Positions 1 to 7,555 of a stretch of DNA of 64,000 nucleotides are shown piece after piece. A program made the translations under genes and the position numbers. Every line of letters starts with the position of its first letter. Within the stretch, counting starts at the first letter, position 1. This DNA comes from Rhizobium rosettiformans W3. Lineage in GTDB: Bacteria; Pseudomonadota; Alphaproteobacteria; Rhizobiales; Rhizobiaceae. The DNA lies in contig NZ_STGU01000007.1 in the NCBI RefSeq assembly GCF_004912135.1, forward strand, positions 62,001 through 126,000, read 5' to 3'. The notes below the pieces were generated by a model. That model had not been told where the DNA came from. It did no database searches and saw only the letters and a program-made list of their open reading frames with translations.

Positions 1-95
1 GGCTCTCCTATTCCTGCGCAAACGAGGCGATGATCGACGAAGGGATCCGCCGTCTCGGCCGTCTGGTTGGTAGCGCGCTGGACCGCGCCGCCTGA
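1..95 (+). CDS. C-terminal fragment of a PLP-dependent aminotransferase-like protein (partial)
   Basis: The window opens inside a gene that ends at TGA 93-95. The last 30 codons (frame starting at base 3) read LSYSCANEAMIDEGIRRLGR and then a short helix. This pattern, a Ser/Tyr strand followed by an acidic spacer and the helix I-x-E-G-I-x-R-L, closes many fold-type I PLP aminotransferases, including MocR-type GntR regulators and 2-aminoadipate transaminase-like enzymes. The catalytic lysine lies outside the window, so only the tail can be judged and the family call is inference. Confidence 0.5.
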   Translation, partial: LSYSCANEAMIDEGIRRLGRLVGSALDRAA

Positions 96-202
96 CAGCG
101 GGCGGGCCGAGGGCTTTGCCGGCCGCAGCCGTGTGGGTTGCGACAAGGGGGAGGGCGTGATTGAGTGCGCCCCGCCCTAGTGCCTCAAGCCGACGAGTGT
201 CC

Positions 203-1312
203 ATGTCCATCCGCATCGCGACCTTCAACATCGAGAACCTGATCGCCCGCTTCGATTTCACGGGCTATCGGAACCAGCTGCGGTCCGATCGGGTGCTGAA
301 ACTCTTCGAGATCAAGTCCGAGGCCGATTACCAGCGGCTGGAAGCGGCCCGTATCGTCTCGTCCACCGACGATACAAGGCAGCTCTCGGCGCTTGCCATC
401 GCCGACACCGATGCCGACATCCTGTGCCTGCAGGAAGTCGATAACATCGAGGCGCTGAAGGCCTTCGAATACGGCTATCTCTTCCGGATGATCGGCTCGG
501 GATACAGACAGAAATATCTGGTCGAGGGCAATGACAGTCGCGGCATTGACGTTGCCGTTCTGATGCGGGAGGAGACACGCGATGGCCAACGTATCGAGGT
601 GCGCGACGTCACCAGTCACGCCGCACTCACCTATCACGATCTCGGCCTCTATCACCCGGGCCTTGGACCGAATATTCGTCCGGATGACCGCATCTTCAAG
701 CGGGACTGCCTGGAACTCGACCTTCGCATCGGCGGGCGGCCGCTGACCGTCTATGTGGTCCACTTCAAATCGATGACGAATGGCCGCGATGGCGTCGACG
801 GGCGCACATCGACCATGCCGATCCGCGAGGCCGAGGCGAAGGCAGTCCGCCACATCATCGAGAACCGCTTTGGACGTGACCATGCGAGCCGGCGCAATTT
901 CGTCATTTGTGGCGACATGAACGATTATCAGGAGCGGGTGGACGTCATCGGCGATCGGCGCACTGGCTATGACTATGTCCTTCGGCCAGACCTCGAGAGT
1001 GCGCTCGATGTCTTTTCGCATGACGGCTTTGCCGAGAATGCCATGGCTCGTCGCGATGCTCTCGATCGCTGGACGCTGTACCATGCGCGCGGGCCGGAAG
1101 AGCAGCATCTCTGCCAGCTGGACTATATCTGGTTGTCGAAAGGCCTCGCGGACGCCAATCCGGCTGCCGTGCCCGAGGTGATCCGCAATGGCCAGCCTTT
1201 CCGCACGCCCTTTCCACCGGGGCAGGAGGTGGAGCGCTATCCGCGGATCGGTTGGGATCGGCCGAAGGCCTCCGATCATTGCCCGATCGCCATGACCCTG
1301 CACCTGCCATGA
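203..1312 (+). CDS. Endonuclease/exonuclease/phosphatase (EEP) family hydrolase
   Basis: This protein has the EEP fold of Mg2+-dependent phosphodiesterases (DNase I, ExoIII and sphingomyelinase-like enzymes). The fold's motifs appear in order: ATFNIENL near the N-terminus, LCLQEVDN carrying the metal-binding Glu, ICGDMND in the middle and SDHCPI near the C-terminus with the Asp-His pair. The substrate cannot be told from sequence. The ATG at 203 places the first strand where the family starts. An in-frame TTG at 161 has a much better Shine-Dalgarno (GGGGAGGG about 6 nt upstream) and would add 14 residues, so the true start is open. The stop overlaps the next gene by 4 nt (ATGA), which implies translational coupling with the Nudix gene. 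Confidence 0.85.
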   Translation: MSIRIATFNIENLIARFDFTGYRNQLRSDRVLKLFEIKSEADYQRLEAARIVSSTDDTRQLSALAIADTDADILCLQEVDNIEALKAFEYGYLFRMIGSGYRQKYLVEGNDSRGIDVAVLMREETRDGQRIEVRDVTSHAALTYHDLGLYHPGLGPNIRPDDRIFKRDCLELDLRIGGRPLTVYVVHFKSMTNGRDGVDGRTSTMPIREAEAKAVRHIIENRFGRDHASRRNFVICGDMNDYQERVDVIGDRRTGYDYVLRPDLESALDVFSHDGFAENAMARRDALDRWTLYHARGPEEQHLCQLDYIWLSKGLADANPAAVPEVIRNGQPFRTPFPPGQEVERYPRIGWDRPKASDHCPIAMTLHLP

Positions 1313-2046
1313 GCGCGCTCGTGTTCGACGATGTCGGTCTGCCAGCAGACGGTAGCGTGCATGAGGTGCGTTCGCTCGATCTGCGCGTTTCCTCTTTGGT
1401 TCATCCTCTGGAAACGGCACAGGCTGAAGCGATCGCCCGCAACTGGGAGGCGGAGTTGGCAGCCAATCCCGCACTCTTCAATGGGCCGCTGATCCTGCAA
1501 CGGGAGATCCGCTACTCTGAGGGGCATCTGGAGGCCGAGGGCCATGTCGCGGGCTTTGCCACTTTCCTGTGGTGGCGGCGACAGCCCGAGCTCACTGGCG
1601 CATGCCACCTGTTTGCCTACCCGGTATTGGTCGGAAGCGATGGCGCGCTCATCGCGGTCGAGATGGCGCCGCATACGGCCAATCCCGGCCAGGTCTATTT
1701 CGCCGCCGGATCACTCGACCTCTCGGACATTGTCGACGGGCGCTGTGACATTGAGGGTAACATGCGGCGCGAAGTGCTGGAGGAGACGGGTCTCGACCTT
1801 CGCGCGGCCGAGCCGGATCCGATTCTCTATGCCAGCTACCGATCGCGGAAAATGACGCTTCTGCGGCTCTTCCACTTCCGCGAGACGGCAGATGAACTGG
1901 TCGAGAGCATCAACGCCTTTGCCCGCCGGTGCAACGAGCCGGAGATCACCCGTGCGGTTGCCATTCGCGACGGGGATCCGACGGCGCATCGCTACGGCCT
2001 GGCCATGCTGCCGATTCTCGGCTGGTACTTCTCGCAGAGGGCGTAA
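1309..2046 (+). CDS. Nudix hydrolase family protein with half-degenerate Nudix box
   Basis: A 245-residue protein with the C-terminal half of a Nudix box, REVLEETGL (about residues 154-162), which supplies the metal-binding glutamates of pyrophosphohydrolases acting on nucleoside diphosphate-X compounds. The first half of the box (G-x5-E) is not conserved: a Cys stands where the Glu is expected. The N-terminal ~90 residues have no motif I recognise. The start ATG overlaps the stop of the EEP gene by 4 nt, so the two are probably made together, and the PhzF gene follows after 74 nt. The Nudix fold is well supported. Activity and substrate are not. Confidence 0.75.
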   Translation: MSALVFDDVGLPADGSVHEVRSLDLRVSSLVHPLETAQAEAIARNWEAELAANPALFNGPLILQREIRYSEGHLEAEGHVAGFATFLWWRRQPELTGACHLFAYPVLVGSDGALIAVEMAPHTANPGQVYFAAGSLDLSDIVDGRCDIEGNMRREVLEETGLDLRAAEPDPILYASYRSRKMTLLRLFHFRETADELVESINAFARRCNEPEITRAVAIRDGDPTAHRYGLAMLPILGWYFSQRA

Positions 2047-2120
2047 GGCCGGCTCGTCTTGCCTTGCCGTTTCGGCTCGGGCAGTGTGGGCCGCGAGCGA
2101 GACCTTCAGGGAGACGGCCC

Positions 2121-3038
2121 GTGGCGAGAGACTATGCCATCTACGACGTGTTCACCGACCGGAAACTGGCGGGCAATCCGCTGGCGGTTATCTTCGATGG
2201 CGCAGGTCTCTCGGACGAGATGATGCAGGCGGTGGCAGGGGAGATGAACCTGTCCGAGACCGTCTTCGTCCAGCCGGCCGATCATGCTTCGCACACGGCC
2301 CGTATTCGTATCTTCACGCCTGGACGCGAGTTGCCGTTTGCCGGCCATCCCACTGTGGGCACGGCGATAGCGCTTGCAGAACGGGCCTATAGCGGCGACA
2401 CGGCCAGCATGGATCTGGTATCGGTCCTCGAGGAGACCGTCGGCCCTGTGCGCTGTGCGGTGCGTGTGCGGCCAGGGGAGGCGAGTTTCGCCGAATTCGA
2501 CCTGCCGCGCATCTCCAGCCATCACGAGCACCAGCTCGACCGTCAGGGGCTTGCCGACGCCTTGTCGGTCAAGGTGACCTCCATCGGGTTCGAGAATCAT
2601 CAGCCGGTCGTCTGGAGCGCCGGCGTGCCGTTTCTGCTGGTGCCTCTGCATGATCTGGCCGCTGTCGAAAGCGTTGACTTCGACCCGCAGCTCTGGGAGC
2701 GCGTCGCGCCGATGAGCGAGGGCCGCCTGACGTCTGCCTATGTCTATTGTCGCGGCGGCGTCCATCATGCCGCCAAGTTCCATGCGCGGATGTTCTCGCC
2801 GGACATGGGCATCACCGAAGATCCAGCAACCGGGTCGGCGGTTGCGGCTCTATCCGGCGCGATCCATCATTTCGATGCGCTTCCGGACGGGCACCATCCG
2901 ATGATGATCGAGCAGGGGGTCGAGATGGGCCGCCCGTCCTATATTCACCTGCATATCGACGTGAAGGACGGCGCCGTGTCGCGTGCGCGGATCGGAGGAC
3001 AGGCTGTGCGTCTCGCGACCGGAACGCTCGACATTTGA
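2121..3038 (+). CDS. PhzF family isomerase/epimerase
   Basis: A 305-residue member of the PhzF/diaminopimelate-epimerase-fold family, which is widespread and mostly of unknown substrate. Visible hallmarks are YDVFTDRKLAGNPLAVI at the N-terminus, NLSETVFV with the catalytic-type Glu near residue 46, FTPGRELPFAGHPTVG and the C-terminal EDPATGSAVAAL. The GTG start at 2121 gives the standard family N-terminus and has GGGAG about 8 nt upstream. The gene follows the Nudix gene on the same strand and ends shortly before tRNA-Lys. A role in phenazine synthesis should not be assumed from the name. Confidence 0.88.
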   Translation: MARDYAIYDVFTDRKLAGNPLAVIFDGAGLSDEMMQAVAGEMNLSETVFVQPADHASHTARIRIFTPGRELPFAGHPTVGTAIALAERAYSGDTASMDLVSVLEETVGPVRCAVRVRPGEASFAEFDLPRISSHHEHQLDRQGLADALSVKVTSIGFENHQPVVWSAGVPFLLVPLHDLAAVESVDFDPQLWERVAPMSEGRLTSAYVYCRGGVHHAAKFHARMFSPDMGITEDPATGSAVAALSGAIHHFDALPDGHHPMMIEQGVEMGRPSYIHLHIDVKDGAVSRARIGGQAVRLATGTLDI

Positions 3039-3106
3039 AAACAAAGGAGAATTTGCGCTTTTTGAAATTTTTTTGACCAAACAGCCAAGATTTTTCGCGG
3101 CGGCGC

Positions 3107-3134
3107 TAGACAAGGTCCCTGATCCTGTTTATAC
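3107..3134 (+). promoter_or_regulatory. Candidate promoter of tRNA-Lys
   Basis: TAGACA (3107-3112) and TTATAC (3129-3134) are 16 nt apart and lie just upstream of the tRNA. They are followed by a GC-rich discriminator, as is usual for stable RNA promoters. The match is by eye only. Confidence 0.4.
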
Positions 3135-3186
3135 GCCCGGTCACGCCACCGGAAACGGCGGCGGAGACACCGGAAACGGTGCAGGC

Positions 3187-3262
<76 letters not shown>

Positions 3263-3558
3263 AATTCTTCTCTCAGAACACTGAAACAGGTATTTCGGAC
3301 CTCTCTCCGAGGACCATTCAGCATGTGTTTGAACATCGCGTGCTGCTCAACTGCGTCGGCCTATTAGCGTTTGCCGAGGATGTTAGCCGGGAAATCGATT
3401 GGCTGAGTCTTACGCAGCCGATAACACCCTGATCCGAACGGCGGTGTTCTCTTTATGTATCGCCCGCCGGTCGATCGTGTTCCCGGTATGTATCGGGTTT
3501 TTCGCGATATTGTGTGGCGTTACCCTGTGGATAACTGTGGACAACACCGGTAGCCGGC
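3263..3558. other. Intergenic stretch between tRNA-Lys and hmuV
   Basis: I find no convincing gene in these 296 bases. Reading frames crossing the region start inside the tRNA or lack a ribosome-binding site. The only structure I see is a pair of DnaA-box-like 9-mers near 3526-3544, listed separately. No clear tRNA terminator is visible. Confidence 0.6.
3526..3544 (-). promoter_or_regulatory. Tandem DnaA-box-like 9-mers
   Basis: TGTGGATAA (3526-3534) is the exact complement of the consensus DnaA box TTATCCACA. It is followed, with a 10-bp start-to-start step, by TGTGGACAA (3536-3544), a one-mismatch version. Two boxes on the same face of the helix could bind DnaA. No replication genes are nearby, so this is a binding-site candidate and not an origin claim. 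Confidence 0.4.
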
Positions 3559-4353
3559 TCAGCGAGATGCGCTGAACCGGGATTGCGGCAGGACGTAGGG
3601 GATTGCGGCGCTGGGGACACGCCCGACCGTGCCGGACAGGCCATAGACATGGGCGATCGTCTCGTCGTCAATCGTTGCCGTCGGACTTCCTTCGCGGATC
3701 AGGCGCCCATGGTGCAGGATGGCGAGATGATCGGCAAACTCGGCCGCCAGGTTGAGATCGTGCAGGATTGCCAGCACGGCCCCTCCACGCCTTGCGAAAT
3801 CGCGGGCGATCTCCAGGACAGAAATCTGATGGCCGATATCGAGGCTTGCTGTGGGCTCATCGAGGAAGATGGCGCGCGGACGGCCGTTTGCGACCGGGTC
3901 CGGCATCTGGGCGAGGACACGCGCGAGCTGCACACGCTGTTGTTCGCCGCCTGATAGCGCATTGTAGCTGCGCCCTTCGAAACCCAGCAGATCAACGCGG
4001 GCGAGCGCCTTTCGTGCTGCAAGGTTTGGGTCGTGGCTCCCCTGTGCCACGGCGCCCATGCGCACCACCTCGAGCGCTGTGAAGGGGAAGGAGAGGGCGG
4101 TGGACTGCGGCAGCACGGCCCGCTCGGCCGCGAGCTCCAGAGCGCTCAGCGTAGGAATTCTACGGTCGTTGTAGTAGACGTCGCCACCGTCCGGCTTCAT
4201 CTCGCCCGAAAGGGTCTTGAGCAGCGTCGATTTGCCGGCACCGTTCGGCCCGATCACCACAGTGAACTTGCCGGGTTCCAGAGAGAGGCTGATGTCTTCA
4301 ATAAGATTGCGGTCCCCCCGGCGCACCGTGACGTTCTGCGCGCGGATCATCAC
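3559..4353 (-). CDS. hmuV: Hemin ABC transporter ATP-binding protein HmuV
   Basis: The ATPase subunit that powers heme import across the inner membrane with HmuU and HmuT. All ABC motifs are present: Walker A GPNGAGKST at 35-43, signature LSGGEQQR at 133-140, Walker B AIFLDEP at 161-167 with catalytic Glu166, and the H-loop His near 198. The length of 264 residues is normal for HmuV/BtuD-like ATPases. Its start overlaps the hmuU stop by 4 nt, making it the last gene of an hmuT-hmuU-hmuV operon. The heme assignment comes from the family resemblance together with the divergent heme oxygenase and HutX genes. Confidence 0.93.
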   Translation of the reverse strand: MMIRAQNVTVRRGDRNLIEDISLSLEPGKFTVVIGPNGAGKSTLLKTLSGEMKPDGGDVYYNDRRIPTLSALELAAERAVLPQSTALSFPFTALEVVRMGAVAQGSHDPNLAARKALARVDLLGFEGRSYNALSGGEQQRVQLARVLAQMPDPVANGRPRAIFLDEPTASLDIGHQISVLEIARDFARRGGAVLAILHDLNLAAEFADHLAILHHGRLIREGSPTATIDDETIAHVYGLSGTVGRVPSAAIPYVLPQSRFSASR

Positions 4354-5444
4354 AAACCCTCCATGGCCTGACGGCCCTGTCGTCCGAGAAGCAACATCAG
4401 AAAGACGGGTGCGCCCAGGATCGCCGTGATGATGCCGATCGGCAGTTCCGCCGGCGCGGCAATGGTGCGGGCAACGGTGTCGGCGAGCAGCAGCAGCGCA
4501 GCTCCGCCAAGCGCCGAGGCCGGCAGGAGAAAGCGGTGTGCCGGTCCGATGGCAAGCCGCAGCAGATGCGGGACGACAATGCCGATGAAGCCGATCGAGC
4601 CGGCGGCGGCGACTGTTGCGCCACAGGCGGCAGCGACAGCCAGGATCGTCATCCGCTTCAGCCGCTGCACGGGCACGCCCATGTGGAAGGCAGCGGCGTC
4701 GCCCAGGATCAGGGCATCCAGTCCCCGGGCGACGAAGGGTATGATGGCGACAACGAAGAGCACGAAGGGAAGGATGGCGACGATCTTGGAGGTCGTTGCG
4801 CCACTCAGCGAGCCGAGCGACCAGAAGGTGATGTCGCGCAAGGCCCGGTCATCTGCGATGAAAATCAGGAGGCCGGTCGCAGCACCCGTCATGGCGGCAA
4901 TCGCAATGCCTGAGAGAATGAGAGCGGTGGTGGAGGTCTGGCCGTTGCGCGTCGCGATCGCGTAGAGGAGCAGCGTGTTGGCGAGCCCGCCGAGGAATGC
5001 CATCATTGGCAGGAACTGCTCGCCGAAGAAGGCCTGGAGCGGAAAGAGCAGGGTCGGGCCGAGAACGATCGCGATGACGGCGGCGAACGCTGCGCCGGAG
5101 GTGACCCCGACGATGCCGGGATCTGCCAGCGGATTGCGGAAAAGGCCTTGCATCATGGCACCGGAGACGCCGAGTGCTGCGCCGATCAGCAAGCCCATGC
5201 CTGTTCTCGGAAGCCGCACGGCTTCGAGGATGATCCGGTTCTGCGGGTCGATGGCTGCCGCATCACCCGTCAGATAGGCGATCAGATGGGGCAGGCCGAC
5301 GCCGGTCGGGCCGATCACGATCGACACCAGGATCGCGATGATCAGCAGAACGGCCAGCAAGGCGATGACCAGTGCGCCGAGCGCGGATCGATCTCCGTCA
5401 CGCCTGCCAAGGGTGGACATCAGGGCCAGCGTGTTCACGGTCAC
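4350..5444 (-). CDS. hmuU: Hemin ABC transporter permease HmuU (FecCD family)
   Basis: A 364-residue integral membrane protein of the FecCD/BtuC family, with about ten hydrophobic segments. It carries the conserved RLPRTGMGLLIGAALGVSGA near residue 80, the PLADPGIVGV motif, and GSIGFIGIVVPHLLRL near the C-terminus, where the coupling helix contacts the ATPase. It forms the homodimeric channel for heme. It overlaps hmuT upstream and hmuV downstream by 4 nt each, so expression is coupled. The first eight residues could be skipped by using a second Met (MSTLGRR), but the overlap with hmuT favours the longer form. Confidence 0.93.
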   Translation of the reverse strand: MTVNTLALMSTLGRRDGDRSALGALVIALLAVLLIIAILVSIVIGPTGVGLPHLIAYLTGDAAAIDPQNRIILEAVRLPRTGMGLLIGAALGVSGAMMQGLFRNPLADPGIVGVTSGAAFAAVIAIVLGPTLLFPLQAFFGEQFLPMMAFLGGLANTLLLYAIATRNGQTSTTALILSGIAIAAMTGAATGLLIFIADDRALRDITFWSLGSLSGATTSKIVAILPFVLFVVAIIPFVARGLDALILGDAAAFHMGVPVQRLKRMTILAVAAACGATVAAAGSIGFIGIVVPHLLRLAIGPAHRFLLPASALGGAALLLLADTVARTIAAPAELPIGIITAILGAPVFLMLLLGRQGRQAMEGL

Positions 5445-6319
5445 TGTCCTTCCGGGTAAAGCATGGCATTCAGATCACGGGCGGCATCGGCAGCCCGCGG
5501 TCCCAGACCCAGGAGGTAGAGGCCGTCCATGGTGAGAAACGCCTTGTTGCGTCCGGCCGGCGTGGCGGCGAGGGCCGGAAGGGCAAAGGCCTGTTCGGCC
5601 GTCAGGTGCTGGGCGCCACCGCTCATGACGAGCACCACGTCGGGTGCTGCCGCGATCACGGCCTCATCGGTGAGCGGTGTATAGCCGTTGATGGTCGAGA
5701 CGGCGTTTTCTGCGCCGGCGAGACGGATCATCGCGTCTGCCGAACTCTGGCTGCCGGCTGCCATGACGCGGCCATTGGCGAGCGAGAGAGCGAAGAGAAC
5801 CTTCTTCTTGGCACCTTGGGATGCCGCCACCTTGTCCTCGATCGCCTTGAGGCTTTCCTCGACGGACTTCGCCAGTGCCTCTGCCTTGTCCCTACGGCCG
5901 ATGGCCTCGCCGACAGCGCGGATCTTGTCCGGGATTGCCGCCGTCTCCGGCGGGGAGGGGATGCTGACAAAGGGCAGGCCGCTCGCCTTCAGGATGTTTA
6001 CTGCATCGACCGGACCGGCGCCGGATTCGGCGATGATCAGATCCGGCGTCTGCGAGAGGACGCCCTCTGCCGAGATCTGCCGGACATAACCGATGTTCGG
6101 CTTCGCTGTGGCCTCCTGCGGATAGAGGCTCGTCGTGTCGACAGCGACGACACGGTCGCCTTCGCCGAGCGCGTAGATCATTTCCGTGATCGTGCCGCCG
6201 ATCGAAACGATGCGTTCGGCATCCTTGGCCGAGGCCGTCGTGGGGAGTGTGAGCGAGAGCGTCAGGGCGAAGAAGGCGGTGGAAAGCACCTGACGGCGCA
6301 ACGGGCAAAGGGTCAACAT
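5441..6319 (-). CDS. hmuT: Periplasmic hemin-binding protein HmuT
   Basis: The heme-binding lipid-free periplasmic component of HmuTUV (class III substrate-binding fold). The chosen ATG at 6319 gives a normal Sec signal peptide: a basic start (LRR), a hydrophobic core and cleavage after TASA near residue 31. The mature protein begins with ERIVSIGGTITEMIYALG, typical of HmuT/ShuT, and contains IGYVRQISAEGVL and YPQEA, whose tyrosines are candidate heme ligands. An upstream in-frame ATG at 6421 would bury the signal peptide behind 34 residues and is less likely. No hmuS-like gene precedes it and no outer-membrane heme receptor is in the window. Confidence 0.92.
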   Translation of the reverse strand: MLTLCPLRRQVLSTAFFALTLSLTLPTTASAKDAERIVSIGGTITEMIYALGEGDRVVAVDTTSLYPQEATAKPNIGYVRQISAEGVLSQTPDLIIAESGAGPVDAVNILKASGLPFVSIPSPPETAAIPDKIRAVGEAIGRRDKAEALAKSVEESLKAIEDKVAASQGAKKKVLFALSLANGRVMAAGSQSSADAMIRLAGAENAVSTINGYTPLTDEAVIAAAPDVVLVMSGGAQHLTAEQAFALPALAATPAGRNKAFLTMDGLYLLGLGPRAADAARDLNAMLYPEGQ

Positions 6320-6423
6320 GGATGCGCTCAAACCTGTGTTTTCGGGCGTCTGAAGAGCGGCCAGGGTCGCCCAACAGGGTGCCGATGTGGAGATCGTCAT
6401 GTCGGGCCGACAGCCCGACAATT

Positions 6424-6446
6424 AACTTGACTGCGATACACAAGTT
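6424..6446. promoter_or_regulatory. Inverted repeat in the divergent hmuTUV / heme oxygenase promoter region
   Basis: AACTTG (6424-6429) and CAAGTT (6441-6446) form a perfect 6-bp inverted repeat with an 11-bp spacer, about 100 bp from each divergent start. Inside it TGA-N9-ACA differs by one base from the TGA-N9-TCA pattern reported for RirA-type iron boxes. It is a plausible iron or heme operator serving both directions, but the regulator is inferred. Confidence 0.4.
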
Positions 6447-6564
6447 TAAATAGGAAGGCAACAGAGCGAGGTCGTTCCACGCTGGCGGATTTCAGGGTAA
6501 ACTCGGATTTGCAAGCATGTGCGACCTCGGCGAAACAGCGTCTTCCAGAGAGGGAAACTGATCC

Positions 6565-6909
6565 ATGTACATCGCCATGAACCGTTTTCGCGTCGTCCCG
6601 GGCTTCGAGGAAGCCTTTGAAAACCAGTGGAAGGCTCGTGAGGGCCGCCTCGCAGAAATGCCGGGTTACATCGAATTCCACATGCTGAAGGGGCCGAAGG
6701 CAGACGACCACACGCTCTATGCCTCGCACACGGTCTGGGAGACACATGCCCATTTCGTCGCCTGGACCAAGTCCGAGCAGTTCCGCGCAGCGCATGCCCG
6801 TGCCGGCGAGAGCAAGGTGCAGTATCTGTCGGGTCCGCATTTCGAAGGCTTCGACGTGATCATCCACGAAGATCGCTCGGGCAAGCGCTCCGCCCCCGAA
6901 GCCGCGTGA
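6565..6909 (+). CDS. hmuQ: IsdG-type heme-degrading monooxygenase (HmuQ/HmuD-like)
   Basis: A 114-residue ABM-fold protein. The residues that define the IsdG/IsdI heme oxygenase active site sit at the family positions: Asn6, Trp67 and His77, in the context WETHAHFVAW followed by SEQFRAAH. Such enzymes open the heme ring in the cytoplasm and release iron. Rhizobial versions are called HmuQ or HmuD. The gene is divergent from hmuTUV and 7 nt upstream of hutX, giving an import-carry-degrade set. The start ATG 6565 has GAGAGGG about 10 nt upstream. The symbol is transferred by family resemblance. Confidence 0.85.
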   Translation: MYIAMNRFRVVPGFEEAFENQWKAREGRLAEMPGYIEFHMLKGPKADDHTLYASHTVWETHAHFVAWTKSEQFRAAHARAGESKVQYLSGPHFEGFDVIIHEDRSGKRSAPEAA

Positions 6910-6916
6910 GGCGATA

Positions 6917-7435
6917 ATGGACACGCTCACGCAAACCAGCAGCGAAAGACGGGAAAGGGCGGTTGCGGCGCTCGCCGAGAAGCCCGATGGCGTGATCGAG
7001 CAGATTGCTGCCAAGGCTGAGGTGACGCCTGCCGAGGTGCTTTCGGTTCTCCCCGAGGGCGCGGCCGTCGTCGTGCCGGCTCAGCAGTGGGAGCGCATCT
7101 GGACGGACTTGAGCTCCTGGGGCGAGATCCTGATGATCGTGCACACCGAGGACATCGTGCTGGAAGTCGAAGGGCGCCTGCCCGATGGCAGCGAAGGCCA
7201 TGGCTGGTTCAACATCCACGGCGACAGTCCGATCGGCGGCCACATCCGCAAGGAGCGCTGTGTCTCAATCGCCTTCGTCGATCGCGGCTTTCATGGGCGC
7301 CGATCCTGCTCGGTCTGGTTCATGAATGCCGACGGCAAGGCAATGTTCAAGGTCTTCGTCCGCAGAGACATGGAGCGCAACCTTCTGGACGAACAGGTGA
7401 AGCGTTTCGAGACGCTGCGCGCCGCGCTGGGCTAA
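6917..7435 (+). CDS. hutX: Heme utilization cytosolic carrier protein HutX
   Basis: A 172-residue HutX/HuvX-family protein. Characteristic stretches are VLPEGAAVVVPAQQWERIW, GWFNIHG, and the beta-rich SIAFVDRGFHGRRSCSVWF region. The family binds heme in the cytoplasm and is proposed to hand it to a degrading enzyme. Here the partner is encoded 7 nt upstream. GTGAGG precedes the ATG by about 8 nt. A hairpin terminator follows at once, so the two genes form a short operon. Confidence 0.88.
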   Translation: MDTLTQTSSERRERAVAALAEKPDGVIEQIAAKAEVTPAEVLSVLPEGAAVVVPAQQWERIWTDLSSWGEILMIVHTEDIVLEVEGRLPDGSEGHGWFNIHGDSPIGGHIRKERCVSIAFVDRGFHGRRSCSVWFMNADGKAMFKVFVRRDMERNLLDEQVKRFETLRAALG

Positions 7436-7446
7436 CAAAAAACGGT

Positions 7447-7474
7447 AGCCGCCGGCTCCGTGTGACCGGCGGCT
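7447..7474 (+). terminator. Hairpin terminator after hutX
   Basis: AGCCGCCGG (7447-7455) and CCGGCGGCT (7466-7474) pair over 9 bp with a 10-nt loop, 11 nt after the hutX stop. The following bases (CAATGCCTTTAAG, then a T-rich run) are only moderately U-rich. Confidence 0.7.
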
Positions 7475-7555
7475 CAATGCCTTTAAGTCGTTCTTTCTTT
7501 TGCCTTAAGCTCGATCTATTGTCCGCCGGATTTCATTCTCGCACTGGACATCCTC

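Noticed and set aside
185..1474. A 429-codon minus-strand frame opposite the EEP gene
   Set aside because: It is a high-GC shadow frame. The opposite strand carries clear family motifs.
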